64,000 bases of DNA from Picocystis sp. L7 (taxonomy: Eukaryota > Chlorophyta > Picocystophyceae > Picocystales > Picocystaceae), in NCBI GenBank assembly GCA_020975725.1, contig QXJR01000025.1, positions 124,001-188,000 on the forward strand, written 5' to 3'. Both the position numbers and the translations under genes were made by a program. This document shows, one piece after another, positions 19,722 through 31,900 of the stretch (position 1 is its first letter; the number at the start of each line of letters is the position of its first letter). The notes beneath the pieces were generated by a model that searched no databases, had not been told where the DNA came from, and saw only the letters and a list, made by a program, of their open reading frames with translations.

Positions 19722-21544
19722 GGACGATGCCCGCACCCGCGAACGACGGCCCCGGACGACGACCCCCCACGGGTTCCGTGGACCCGTCCCCATCCTCGCT
19801 CTCGGAAGGGTCTTGGAACGGACGCGCGTCGGACGCATCGGACGGGGGCGTAGCGGATCCGCGTGGTCGAAGTGTCCCGGATGAGGACGAAGGCCTTTCC
19901 TTCTCCAAGGGAGAAAGGGGAGAAGCGCGGTGGATGCCAGCCGTCGCATCCGTGCCCTCCCTTCCGGCCGGACGAGGAGTGACCCGAAAAGGGGGACGGA
20001 TCGCTTGGCAGGGGAGACGCGCCTGGGACCCTCCCTCGGAACGCCACGGGGTCGCCTCGTCGTTCCGCGGGGGATCCAATGCGAACCACGAGGAGGTGGC
20101 AGTTCCGGACGCGGTTCCGGGCGCGGGCGAGCGCGATTCGGCGGACGGGCCTCGAGGGAGGAACGAGCAGGGATCCTCGGTCCTCGACCCTTGCTGCTTG
20201 GAACCCAGGGACTAGAACGTCGTGCCCTGTGCGAATGCTGTCGTGTTCACAGGAGGGCCAGAGCGCCGGGCATCCCGGCAAACTGCGTTTGGCTTTGGAG
20301 GGACCGCCCCGGGGCGTTCCGATCCTGCGGGTGGCTCGACGCGATTGGATCCCTTGTTCTGGAGGGTCGTGGCTCGGAGGAAGCGAGACGGATCCAACGC
20401 CTTCGATGGGCCACGGAGGTACCTGGCGTTCTTCCTTTGCTGGCGGCAGAAACGGGAACGAGTCGTTTGGAACCGACGTGCCAACGTAGGCGGAGGACCC
20501 CGCAAAGCATCTTGCGCTTTCGTTCCCGGGCTTGCGTCCGTTCGACGGCCGTGCACCCTGTAAGTGAATGCACGCAAGGGCGCATCTGTTCCGTTCCATG
20601 GCGACTCTTTCTCGGGCGGATGGAAGCCGCACGCCCCTGGGTTTCCGGCAGCCAGGGGTGGGTGGTTTGGGCCGTTTCGTCGCCCCGGTCCGCCCACCGG
20701 GAATTTCGGTGGAAACGATGCCGATGCCATGACCCTTCGGATCCGAGCGGTTGGATTCTTGGCCGTCCGGAGCGTCTCACTCGATGGTTTTCGGGTGAGA
20801 GGGACCGATGTTCGATCGTCGATCGTTCCCGGTTCGGTACGGCGCTTCCAAAGCTTGCCATCAGGCGAATCATTTGAACCAGGGTCCGGGTATGCCCGCC
20901 CGTGCGTACCGACGGTTCCGACCGCCTTGCTGTTCCGTTCTCCCGTCGTCGCGCGATTCCGGCGCGGCAGCAATCGTCCGTCAACGTTCCCTCCGCTCCC
21001 CTCGTCCTCTTCCATTGGTTCACGTCCATCTGTTGGATGTGATGGTCCGATCCCATGCATTCCATGCACCTTTCTTGTTTCCTGCATGCTGCATCGAGGC
21101 GACCCCGTCCGTTCGGATCGATGTCCCGACACGAACCCGGATGGTTTCCCTTTGGGGATGGGATGAAACCCTGTTCGTCCGGGTTGGACCGATGGGTTCA
21201 ACCGCCCTCCCTCCCGAGGCGGGGAATCGGACCGGGGAGGAAAGGGGGGTCCGGATGCCCGGGATGGATTCCCTGGGGGGACGACCGGGGGGTCGCATCG
21301 GGTCCCTCTCCCTCCGCGGTCACCGTCCTTTCCCTCCCCTCGTGCGTCGGTTCTCCCTCCAACCCGGTGGATCGAACCGGCCCCTTCCCCGTCGAGGGAG
21401 GGGGACCGTTTTCCCTCCCCTTTCGTGGGGTGGGGGTTTCCACCCCACAGTTATCCCCTAGTTTTTTCCCCAAAAGAGAATAAGAAAGTCGGTTGGTTCC
21501 ATCCCGTTCGCCTCTTCGTCCTCGATCCACACACGCGCCATATC
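19722..21544. other. Spacer between KAS III and the dikinase
   Basis: GC-rich, about 1.8 kb. It must hold the KAS III 3' end and the dikinase promoter. A 329-codon minus-strand frame (20212-21201) is Pro/Arg/Thr-rich with no recognisable domain and is most likely chance in GC-rich DNA. Confidence 0.4.
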
Positions 21545-24500
21545 ATGGAAGGAAGCACGCACGCGTCCACCATTCGCATGCGTGGACCATGCAGAGGGAC
21601 GTGGACGTCCTCCTTGATCCGAGGGAACCAGCGGAAAGGAACGAAACCCATCCGAAGGGGAAGGGTGCCGCCCACACGCCACCGACACCAGCGCCACGGG
21701 ATGGAACGCGTCGAAACGCGAAAGGCAAGAGCCTTCGAGGACGATGGCGCACGCGAGACCGTGCACGGATGGATGGGAAGGCCGGTGGAACTGCGCCACG
21801 ACAAGGCACGCGATGCATCCGCATCGGACGCGACCACGGTAGGAACCCACCGTGCCCAAGTCCTGGGCGATTCCACCACCACCGAGGCCTGGAAACGCGC
21901 CCATCCGATCGCTCGCCAGCTGTGCGAGATGGACGGACGGGCCAGGAGCTGGAGGAAGAAGCTGGAAGCCCTAAGGGAATCGTTGAAGGACAACCTGCAC
22001 CGGAAGGCCACGGATCCATCCCACCCCCCTGGGATGGTCCAGGGACAAGCGGACGAGGACGACCGCACGCTCCGTACGACGACCGAGCCGGACCCGAATC
22101 GGATCGAAGCCCTCTGCCGTGGGGAGGAGGAGGACCTGGAAGCCATGGCCTGCGCCAATCTGTACCTGTCCTGGATGGCACGGGGACGGGTGCCTTGCGA
22201 GGATGCGGACGGACACTACCGCCCCAACCACCACGCACGCATCAGCAAGGAGCTCTTCGTGATGGTGGAAGGGGTGGAAGCCAGGGCCAGGGCCAGGGCG
22301 CGCGCCCGGATGCCTTCCACCGGCAGGGAAGCGCACCCGACCCACGACGCGGGCCTGGAAGGTGCACTGGCACGACGGGTGTCCGCGCGATTGCCCGCGT
22401 TCGATGCGCGATTCACCCACGCGGAGCCCCTGACCCGGATCCGAGACATCGCCCACGGCAAGGGGGCGGACGGACGCTGCGATCGGGTGAGGAAGGAGAT
22501 CAAGCACACCATCCAGAACAAGCTCCATCGCGCCTGCGGCCCGGAAGATCTGGTGGCCAGCGCCAAGATGCTGTCCAAGCTCACGGCCGAGGACGCCGAC
22601 TATCCCCAGGCGTTTGTGGACGAGTTCCGCACCTTTTACCGCGAGCTGAAGGATTTCTTCGGGGCCTCCGGCTTGCGGGACGTCCTGGACGCCCTGGGTC
22701 CGGTCCTGGACGAGGAAGGGATCCGCCGGTTGGATTCCCTGCGCGAGGCCTTGGAGCATTCGGTGCACGAAAGGGGGAAGGACGGCCCGAGCCCTGACGG
22801 CGATGGGGGAACGGACCCCGCACCGGAGGAGGGGGAACGCCAGCCGGACGCATCCGGGTTCGTCCACGCGTTGGACGTCGCTCGCCTGTCCCTGGAATTG
22901 CGCAGGCACGTCCTGGACGCGATCTCCGACCGGGCCCCGGTCCTCGAGGACGAGGAAGCGGATGCGAAGGGAACGTCCTGCACCACGAGGTACGCCATGC
23001 GCATGGCGGACGCGCGATTGGAAGAGCTGGCGTTCGTGAAGCTGAGCGCGGTGGCCTCCTTCCTGGAAGCGGCGCGGGAGCGGCTCCTGGACGGGACGGA
23101 TCCTTCCAACGACGGCGGGGGGAACGACGAGACGGACGCCCTCGAAACGCCCGGTTGGAGCGACCTGGTCTGCCTGGAAATCCAAGCGTTGATGGTGGGG
23201 ATGGACCACACGGCCCTCATGCCCCACCTGACGGTTCCCGGTCGATCCATCCGCCAGGGATGCGCATCCATGCTCCGAGAGGTCCCGGGATGGGGCCGGG
23301 ACGACACGCGGGAGGCCCTCATGGAAAGGTGCGATCGAGCGCTGGGAGCGTCGACCCCGAGCCGTATCGTGGACGGATCGGTCGCACCTCCCCGTCTCCC
23401 ACCCGCGCTTCGAGCCAAGGCACTGTTCCAGCGCGCCCGTTCATTGTCCACCCGGCACGCGGACCAGCTGGAGAAGGTCCTGGTCCCCAGGGCGGAATCC
23501 CTGGCCGTGGGCCTGAAGAACGCGGATTCGGCCGCGCTCCTGGCCGAGGCGGCCAGGGTCCACGAGACGGAGGTGCGATCGGACGCCTGCTTCGCGGTGG
23601 CCAGGCTGGGGGACGAGGGACTGGCCACCCTCCGCGCATTGGGCAGGGTCCGCGCGGGATCCCGGCACGCGGACGAACCCTGGGACGCCGTGGTGGTGGG
23701 ACGGTCGTCCGGACGGCTCTGCGTCTCGGTGACCCCGAACGGCGCGTCGGACGTCCGGGGTCGCGGCGACTCGGGGGCGGACGGGTCCGGAGGGACGGAC
23801 CGCTCGTCCTCGGAGGAAGGAGGACCTCCCGACGCCACCCCGGATCCCCGCGCGAGGGACGGGACGGGGGGGAGCCACGGACAGGTCCTCCTCCTGGGAC
23901 GCGCCACGGGGGACGAAGACGTCGGCGCGGACGTGCGGGGGATCCTGTTGCGTCATCCCATCCCGCACCTGTCCCATCTGGCGTTGAGGGCTAGGCAGCA
24001 GGGCGCCCCCATGGCGGCGGCGGACGACCCTCAGACCTGGGACGAACTGGCCGCCCTCCCCATCGGCACCCACGTGACGCTGTCCGTCCAGGGGGACGGC
24101 GAGGTGTCCCTGCGGGAGACCAGCGAGACGTCGAACGACCCCGATGGGTCGCCGGAGGGTCCGATCGAAGCCGCACGCGAGCGCAGCACGGACGCAGGAA
24201 GTTCCACGGAGGCGGCGGTGGATGGGGACATCGGCGACGTCCCCACGGACCTTCGAGTCCGTCCCATGGAGAAGGAGACCGATCCCGTGGCCGTGCACCG
24301 CCTGGCCGGGGCCAAGGCCGGTCATTGCTTCACCTTGCAGCGTCTCAGCCGCGGGAACGGGGACGCGGGATCGAGGATCGTCTTCCGCGTGCCCCGAAGC
24401 TTCTTCCTCCCCCAAGGCAGCATGGAATTGCTCCTGACGGAGACCGAGAGGTCGGTCGCGTTTGGGGAGCTGCTGGGGAGCTTGGAATCCGCGCGCGACC

Positions 24501-25321
24501 GTTCGGTACGGGAGGGGCGAACGCTCGAGGAGGGGACGGAGCTCGGGGCGTCCGCCGCCCGTATCCGGGCGTTCGTGTCCGAGAACGCCCTGCTCCCCGA
24601 AGCGACGTTGGAGCCCCTGGTGGAGGCGTTCGGGGAAGGGACCGCGTTGATGGTGCGCAGCAGCGCGTCCGACGAGGATCTGCCGGGGGCCTCGGCGGCC
24701 GGCCTGTACGACTCCTTGCCCGCGCTGGTGGGCAGGGGACGGGAAGCGCCCTCGCCGGGGGCCCGATCGTCGACCGGCGACCTCGCGTCCGCCGTGGCGA
24801 CCGTGTGGTCGAGCCTGTACTCGGAGCGCGCGGTGAGGAACCGCCTCCGGACGGGGGACGCAAGGCGGCCGGTTCGAATGGGGGTGCTCTTCCAAGAATT
24901 GGTCCGTCCCAAAGTTTGCTTCGTGATGATGACAATGGACCCGCTCCGCGATGACCCCAACGCCGCGTACGTGGAGCTCGCACGGGGGCACGGGGAGGTG
25001 CTCGCGTCCGGGGCGTTCCCCGGTGTGCCGGTGCGCCTTCGCCTGAGCAAGACCCCCGGAACGGCCGATTACACCGTCCTGTCCCTGGACGCGTATAACG
25101 TGCGGCTGGCGGTGCAAGACGACGGACGGCTGCAAGAGCGATGGGCCCAGGAGGACGCCACGGGCAACGAGGAGTGGGCGGACATCCTCGAAGACGCCGT
25201 CCCGAAGCTTCGCGAGGTGTGCCTTTCCCTCGAGCGAGAATTCCAAGGGCCGCAGGACGTCGAGGGGTGCTTGACCGAGGATGGGGAGGTGGTCGTGTTC
25301 CAGACCAGAGCGCAGCCGTGA
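21545..25321 (+). CDS. PWD: Phosphoglucan, water dikinase-like protein (PWD/GWD3-type)
   Basis: 1258 residues. The family phosphorylates starch glucans through a phospho-His intermediate in the plastid. Segments in order: EIKHTIQNKLHRACGPEDLVASAKML with FYRELKDFFGASGL (about residues 315-385), the conserved central region; IPHLSHLALRARQQ, whose His811 matches the catalytic histidine; and the PPDK-type nucleotide-binding domain from LAGAKAGHCF through VRSSASDEDLPGASAAGLYDS (about 1037-1057) to FQGPQDVEGCL and VVFQTRAQP at the end. The pattern fits PWD better than GWD1. No CBM20 starch-binding module is visible at the N-terminus, which PWD normally has. Three acidic/polar inserts enlarge the loops. 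The start at 21545 is the first ATG giving a basic, Thr/Arg-rich leader. No intron is evident. Confidence 0.88.
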   Translation: MEGSTHASTIRMRGPCRGTWTSSLIRGNQRKGTKPIRRGRVPPTRHRHQRHGMERVETRKARAFEDDGARETVHGWMGRPVELRHDKARDASASDATTVGTHRAQVLGDSTTTEAWKRAHPIARQLCEMDGRARSWRKKLEALRESLKDNLHRKATDPSHPPGMVQGQADEDDRTLRTTTEPDPNRIEALCRGEEEDLEAMACANLYLSWMARGRVPCEDADGHYRPNHHARISKELFVMVEGVEARARARARARMPSTGREAHPTHDAGLEGALARRVSARLPAFDARFTHAEPLTRIRDIAHGKGADGRCDRVRKEIKHTIQNKLHRACGPEDLVASAKMLSKLTAEDADYPQAFVDEFRTFYRELKDFFGASGLRDVLDALGPVLDEEGIRRLDSLREALEHSVHERGKDGPSPDGDGGTDPAPEEGERQPDASGFVHALDVARLSLELRRHVLDAISDRAPVLEDEEADAKGTSCTTRYAMRMADARLEELAFVKLSAVASFLEAARERLLDGTDPSNDGGGNDETDALETPGWSDLVCLEIQALMVGMDHTALMPHLTVPGRSIRQGCASMLREVPGWGRDDTREALMERCDRALGASTPSRIVDGSVAPPRLPPALRAKALFQRARSLSTRHADQLEKVLVPRAESLAVGLKNADSAALLAEAARVHETEVRSDACFAVARLGDEGLATLRALGRVRAGSRHADEPWDAVVVGRSSGRLCVSVTPNGASDVRGRGDSGADGSGGTDRSSSEEGGPPDATPDPRARDGTGGSHGQVLLLGRATGDEDVGADVRGILLRHPIPHLSHLALRARQQGAPMAAADDPQTWDELAALPIGTHVTLSVQGDGEVSLRETSETSNDPDGSPEGPIEAARERSTDAGSSTEAAVDGDIGDVPTDLRVRPMEKETDPVAVHRLAGAKAGHCFTLQRLSRGNGDAGSRIVFRVPRSFFLPQGSMELLLTETERSVAFGELLGSLESARDRSVREGRTLEEGTELGASAARIRAFVSENALLPEATLEPLVEAFGEGTALMVRSSASDEDLPGASAAGLYDSLPALVGRGREAPSPGARSSTGDLASAVATVWSSLYSERAVRNRLRTGDARRPVRMGVLFQELVRPKVCFVMMTMDPLRDDPNAAYVELARGHGEVLASGAFPGVPVRLRLSKTPGTADYTVLSLDAYNVRLAVQDDGRLQERWAQEDATGNEEWADILEDAVPKLREVCLSLEREFQGPQDVEGCLTEDGEVVVFQTRAQP

Positions 25322-26887
25322 CCCTGTCCGGGCGTCCACCCGCGGACGGAACGGGCGGCCCGTCGGAGCGGAGGGCCACGTCCGAGCGGGCCTTTGCCTG
25401 GAGGAACGCCTCGCACGGCTTGTGTGCGCGCGCGTCCGTTCCTGCCCCCTTCACCGTGGGGTCCGCGGACCCGTGCGCGACCCTGGGGTAGCATGGCGGG
25501 AGGCGCCTCCCGATCGCGCTTGCCCGCCGTACGCGTCGCTAGCGCGGCCGGTGCGAGGACGGATGAGTAGGAGGGCGATCCGGCGGTCTCGAGGCGTCCT
25601 CCGACGGCGACGGGGACGGGTCGAACGAGCGTGCCCCTTGGCATGCCGGGATTTCGAACGACCAATTCGCAACGCTGTAAGCAACGCAGCGAGGACGCTC
25701 GGGCCAGGTTCTGTGTAAGTGTCCAAACCAATGCTTTCCCCTCCAACGCACTCGTGCGAGGAAGGCCCCCGCGAGACGGTGCGCGGCTTGCCGTTCCCGG
25801 TCGGCCCGCGATTCCGTCAATCATACCGTCCACCTCTGCCCCATTGATCGACCCGCATCCGAATGCTCGCAGGCGACCCCACGCTCTCATCGCGGGACCA
25901 CGGTTCGTTTTGTTACAAAGGGAAGGGATGGTGGCGGGGGCATGGATCCATGGGACGACGATCGTCGTCGATCGAGGGAAGGTCAAGCGCCGATGCACAC
26001 GAGGGCGCGCCCGAGCGGACGGCGGAGCAAATGGAACGGTGGAGAAGGCTCGTTAGCGACACAGGATGACGTCGGTGCCCGCCCCCGTCCCTGCCTAGAG
26101 GACGGGTCGGACTTGGCGCGCAGAACACGAAGACAAACTTCGAATCCCGCATCAAGGCCGAAGGCGATGGCACGGTGTTGCGTGCGGGACGTAGAATCGA
26201 TGGTGCGGGAACCACATGCAGCCAATGGATGTCTCTGCACTGCAATCGCTTGCGTGCATCAAAGTGTTTGGAGGTGTCTTGCGTTAGAGGGTGTTGGTGT
26301 TCGGGTCACGGGGTCCATTATCGCGGACAACGCCTCTGCGCCCGGCCTGGTCCACCGCTTTGCTCGAATTCCTCGACGGGAAGAAACATCGACCGAACCA
26401 TGCAGGATTCGGCATTCGACATCCTTGGCGATGTTGCTCTCTATGTTGGACGAGCGCCTCGGGTCAGACCTCCTCGACGGGACGCGGACGCAACTCCGTT
26501 ACCATTCCTCTCTAAACACCTCCGTCTCTTGTGGGACCGTCGGATTTTCGATGGGTCGGAGATCGACATGGAAGCGAGCTCCCATCCGTCGTGATACTAT
26601 GCAAGCCCTTGAAGGTACGACTGGGCTACCCTTGTGTGAATTCCAAGTGCGGTGAAGACCTAACGAGCCAAATGGGTGGCGACAGTGGTCCAACGTAATC
26701 TTGTGGACACCGGTTTCCTCTACGACAAGTGAAAACCAAATCTAGTAGGCCGAGTTGGCCTCCGCTTTCTCACGCTTTGTTATCATGTTGATGTTGTCGT
26801 AGTTTCCTAGTTGGATGGATGCTTGGCGAGTTTCTAATACTTCGGCAACTTACACGCTTCATGTTTATGAATTTATAAAGAACATGG
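25322..26887. other. Spacer between the dikinase and the retrotransposon nest
   Basis: GC-rich at the left, becoming AT-richer towards 26,700. Open frames show no domain. The motif TGTAA, a green-algal poly(A) signal, occurs near 25674 and 25712, 350-390 bp past the dikinase stop, but this may be chance. Confidence 0.35.
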
Positions 26888-27170
26888 CGATGACTTTGGA
26901 TATATTCGTGGGTTGCCACCTCCGAAATTGCGTATTACACGTAGAGAGTGGCGGGTGTGCATCACAAGTAAAATGTAGCGTCATCGACCATGGAGGATCG
27001 CGTCTCCAACCTTCCTCGCTCCTCGTCGTACTGATCTTTACAGGTCTGGGCATCGCCCTTCGAGGACCCCCACGGGGGGCCCGTACTCCTCGAAGGTACT
27101 CGACCGCAACTCGGTCGTGGTCCCTACGGGATTCGACCTCCCAGGGACCAGGGCTGGAGCAGCCTCAACA
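26888..27170 (-). repeat. Solo LTR, family A, degenerate (left end approximate)
   Basis: Reverse-complement match to the 294-bp family A LTR: GACTTTGGATA.TTCGTGGG and TTGCCACCT at the left, and the terminal half (CATCGCCCTTCGAGGACCC ... CAGCCTCAACA) at the right. The middle is clearly diverged, so it is an old copy. It abuts the left stump of element O. Confidence 0.75.
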
Positions 27171-27665
27171 AGGCGGATGAAAAGGTTGCACTGGTCTCTT
27201 ACGCTTTGGAATGTGGAGAAGCAAACTGTTTGGAAAACATCTGGATCGTGGACAGCGGCGCCACCGCTCATGTTTGCGCTCAACAAGAGATGTTTACATC
27301 TATGACACAAGAAGCATCGCTGCAGTCCATCTTGGTTGGAAATGGAGAAGTAGTGCACGCCAAGCAATCTGGAACCGTTGCTCTTGCTGAAAACGTGGCA
27401 TTGCAGAAGGTGCTGTTTTGTACGGAACTACGGGTGAACTTAATCTCGGTTCCAAAACTGATGGAACGTGGATGCAACGTGTACTTTGAAAATGGGGAAT
27501 GTGCGATTTGGAAAGGAAAGCAGAAAGTCCTCAGTGCGGTGCAGAAAAATGGTCTTTACGTGATTTGTGGAAAATGGAAAACGTTTTCTCAGCCATGGAG
27601 TGGCACAGAAAATTGGCTCATTTTGGCCAGATGGAAAAGCTGCACGACACCGTGGTAGGTGTACC

Positions 27666-27959
27666 TGTTGAGGCTGCTCAAGCCCTGGTCCCTGGGAGGT
27701 CGAATCCCTTAAGGACCACGACCGAGTTTCGGTCGAGTACCTTCGAGGAGTATGGGGCCCCTGTGGGTCCTCGAAGGGCGATGCCCATTCCTGCAGTGTT
27801 CGATACCGACGAGGAGGGATCCCGGTTACTGAGAGGTCCTCTGCGGTCGATGAAGCCGCCATTGAGTGGGGATACTCACCACTCATTCTTGCATGTAATA
27901 CACAACGACGAAGGTGGCAACCCACGAACGTATCCAAAGTCAACACCCTGCTTCTTACA
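27666..27959 (+). repeat. 5' LTR of A1 (family A)
   Basis: 294 bp, TGTTGAGG...TTACA, identical by eye to the A2 LTRs. Contains the CCTTCGAGGA/TCCTCGAAGG hairpin shared with other families. Confidence 0.9.
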
Positions 27960-28688
27960 TGGTATCGGAGCCCGTTTGAAGCAGAAGAAAACAGAAAACA
28001 AACTGAAAAACTAAACAGAAAGAAAACGCAAAAAAAACAAAAAAGAGAACAGAGAAAAACAAAAACAAAATGGAAGGAGTGAACTTCGAGAAACTGAACT
28101 CCGAAAACTTCCCGATATGGAAACATCGGATGAACGCTTTGCTGGTCACCAAGGGAGTTGGAGAAGCCATCACAAAAAAAGACAGTGAACACTCCGAAAA
28201 GGCATTGGCACTCATGTGCTTGTGTGTGAGCAATGAGTATGTGGATTTGGTGGCGAACTCTGAATCTGCGCAGCATGCGTGGACGATGCTCGAGGACATG
28301 CATGCGGGTCAAACCGCCGCACGCCGTCTCACCCTGCGCAAGGAGTTAACAGGACTTACCAAGAAACCGGAGGAAAGCATGATGAGCTTCATCATGCGTG
28401 GAAAGCAGATCTGCACCAACCTGCGCGCGATTGATGGGTCGGTGACCGACATCCATCTGATCGATGCGATCTTATCTGGCCTGCCGGAGGAATATGCCAA
28501 CAAGGTAGAGATGCTGACTACCTTGGGAGAGAGAGACATGCCAAAATTCAGAATCAGCTTCTCCAGGCAGAAAGTGCCATCACCGTGCGAGAGACATCTA
28601 GAGGCCAGGTTGCTTTCGCTACGCAGAACCGACGCCCGAAGTTTACCTACAGCTATTGTGGCAGAAGTGGACATGGCCGCGAAAAATG

Positions 28689-28973
28689 TGTTGAGCATGC
28701 TCGTCCCTGGTTTAGACAAGACGAGCCCCCGCTTGGAAGACTAAAATGTATACGGTACCCTTCGAGGAATGAGGGAGCTTCATAGCTCCTCGAAGGTACA
28801 TGCCCTCATAAGTGCAGTGTAGTTACCGTCGAGGATAGAGGGGAATGCACCCACAATCCTCTGCGGTGGATGGAAACCCTAATCCAGGGTATTTCCGACC
28901 ATCCATTTCGTGTGTAATTTAGACCAAGTACGAAGGTGGAGACCCACGAACGTACAAGTCGCAGCTTCTTACA
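28689..28973 (+). repeat. 5' LTR of B
   Basis: 285 bp, TGTTGAGCATGC...CTTCTTACA. Hairpin stems 28759-28768 and 28787-28796. Confidence 0.9.
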
Positions 28974-31900
28974 TGGTATCGGAGCTACGTTAGAAGCAGA
29001 CGACTACAGAAAACACCTGACGAAAGAACAAAAATACAACGACAAAAAAAAAAAAAAAACGTAACAATAGAAAAGATGGAAAGTGGACTTCATTTCGAAA
29101 AACTCACATCTGACAACTACCCTATTTGGCGACACCGCATGCGAGCTCTCCTTGTGACGAAAGGTATTGAAAGCGCATTGGTAGAAAAGGAATATGAAAA
29201 CTCAGAACAAGCGCTTGCATTGATGTGCTTGTGTGTGACAAACGAGTATGTGGATATGATCGCACAGAGCGCAAGTGCTTTTGATGCGTGGTCAGCACTT
29301 GAAGAGATTCACGCTGGTCAAACAACTGCTCGCCGTCTAAGTCTAAGGAAGGACTTGAGTGGTTTGAGTAAAAATCCAACTGAAAATATGATAAGCTACA
29401 TAATGAGGGCTAAACATATTTGTACGAGTCTACGGGCCATTGATGGCTCTGTGACAGACACACAGCTTATTGATTCTATCTTAGCTGGATTGCCAGGTGA
29501 GTACGATAACAAGGTTGAAATGCTGGCAACCATGGGAGAAACAGACATGCTGAAGACACAAAATCAACTACTTCAAGCCGAAAGTGCACTCTCAACAAGA
29601 GAAACAAACAAAGGACAAGTAGCCTTTGTTACGCAATTACGCAAACCAAAGGTGAACTGCTCCTACTGTGGACGCACAGGTCACATAGGCGAAAAATGTT
29701 GGTACTTAAATGGACTCCCAAAACATCTACAAAAGCAACCTAACAATGAAACACAAAATGGGAAATTTGCATTTGTGACTAGTACCTACAGTTGTGGAAC
29801 ATCAGCGCCTCTTGAGAATGTTTGGATAGTTGACAGTGGGGCAACAACAACTGTTTGCTCCAACCGACACTTGTTCAAAAACAACGGAAAACAAGTTGGG
29901 AAAGAACATATCTTAGTTGGAAACGGACAAATTGTAACTGCTGAAGCACTTGGTCATGTTGCAGTACAACCGGAACTCGAGTTACATGATGTATTGTTTT
30001 GTCCAGAACTAAGGACCAACCTCATATCCGTCACCAAACTCATTGAAGATGGTTTTGATATTTACTTTGCCAACAATGAGTGCAGCATCTGGAAAGGGAA
30101 AACAAAAATTATTACTGCTCCAAAAGTCCATCAGCTTTTCATGCTGCAGCAAGCGGGAGAGAAAGTTTGCTCTGCATTCGAGCTACATAGAAAAATGGCA
30201 CATTTTGGCCAGATGCCTAAACTCAAAGGTGCTGTCACCGGGCTGAATGAGAGTGATTTGGAGGATGTGAAAAACTGTGAAATCTGCATCCAAGCAAAAC
30301 AGACTCGAAAAACAATTGAAAAAGACAAGACAGAAAATACAGCAAAATCCGGTGAATTACTGCATCTCGATTTAATGGGCCCAATCACACCATGTGGAAA
30401 AAATGGAGAACGTTTTATCATAACTATTCTGGACGAAAACAGCAAGCTAGGTTATTCCAAAGCACTTTTATCTAAATCTGATGCCGGAGATGTGATCAAA
30501 GTTGCTGTCTAGGTAATCGAGCGACAAACAGGACACCCAGTAAAAGTCATTCGCTCCGACCGTGAAACAGAATTTCGTAATCATGGATTGAAAAACATTC
30601 TGAACGAAAACGGGATCGTACAACAAACCAGTGCTCCATATACACCGCAGCAAAACGGCAACGCTGAACGGTTCAATCGGACATTGATCGAAAAAGTACG
30701 AGCCGTTTTACTTGACAGTGGACTTGACAAATCTTACTGGCCGTATGCAGTAGAATTCTGTTCCTACGTACGAAATCGTTTGCCGTGCAAGCCGCATGAC
30801 AAAACACCCATAGAAGTAGCTTTCGGTATAAAACCTGATTTGTCTTGCATGCATGTTTTTGGAGAAGAATGTTTTGTGTTGAAAACTCCAACTGAAAATC
30901 CAGGAAAACTCGAAGCAAAGAGTAAACGTGGGATATTTCTTGGTTATGAACCTGGAACAAAGGACACATTCAAAATAATGTGTGATAACAAAATTATCAT
31001 ATCTAGGAATGTCAAATTTACTAGTATTGACAAAACAACCACAAAGGACAATTTGAAGGAAATGCAGCAGGATATACTACCAATGGACCTCCTAGTGGAA
31101 ACTGATGGCATGCAGATAGACTGCAACGAACCTTCTAAAGATTTAGAAACAGTAGACCAGAACACAAGTTCTACCGAAGACCCAATGGACACCGAAGAAA
31201 ATCAACCTGCTGCACGCAACGAAAGAAGATACCCTACTCGTGAACGACGACAACCTCAGGATTTTTGGGTTGCCAATCTCTGTATTCAAGAGCCACAAAG
31301 TATCCAAGATGCACTAACATCTCCGCAGAAGGAAGACTGGTTGCTTGCCTTGCAGGAGGAAATAACAAGTCTGCAGCAAAACGATGTTTTCGATGTGGTT
31401 GAAAAAGTCCATGCAGTCAAGTCACTACCCTGCAAATGGGTCTTTAAAATCAAATATGTTCAACATGGAAACATTCAACGGTTCAAAGCTCGCTTGGTTG
31501 CTAAAGGATTCAAACAAGTGAATGGTGTAGATTATGACGAGACTTTTGCACCGGTAGCACGGCATAGCACACTGAGGCTGCTCCTCACAATTGCAGCAAC
31601 AAGAGATTGGGAAATTCAAAACATAGATATTAAGACAGCATTTCTAAACGGAGATCTTGACGAAGAAATCTTTATGGACATACCACCTGGATTTGAGCAG
31701 CCTGGAAAAGTTTGGAAGTTGAAGAAAACACTTTATGGACTAAAACAGGCACCTCGAGCATGGCATTTGAAACTTACTGAAAAGCTGGAGAGAATGGGGT
31801 TCGTGTGTTCAAATGCAGACCCTGGATTATACTGTGCAGAAAATACCCTCTTGATGCTGTACGTTGATGACTTATTGCTTTGTGGCGATGGTGTCCAAAA

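Noticed and set aside
20212-21201. Minus-strand frame of 329 codons between KAS III and the dikinase
   Set aside because: Low-complexity Pro/Arg/Thr content, no domain, and overlapping frames on both strands of similar length.
183-25321. Alternative genetic code with TAA/TAG as Gln, as in some ulvophyte algae
   Set aside because: Suggested by TGA-only stops, but the full-length conserved genes (KAS III, dikinase, CIA2) use CAA and CAG for Gln and contain no in-frame TAA or TAG.
27666-27720. Pol III B-box-like GGTCGAATCCC in the family A LTR
   Set aside because: One base short of the consensus, with no A box at the right distance.
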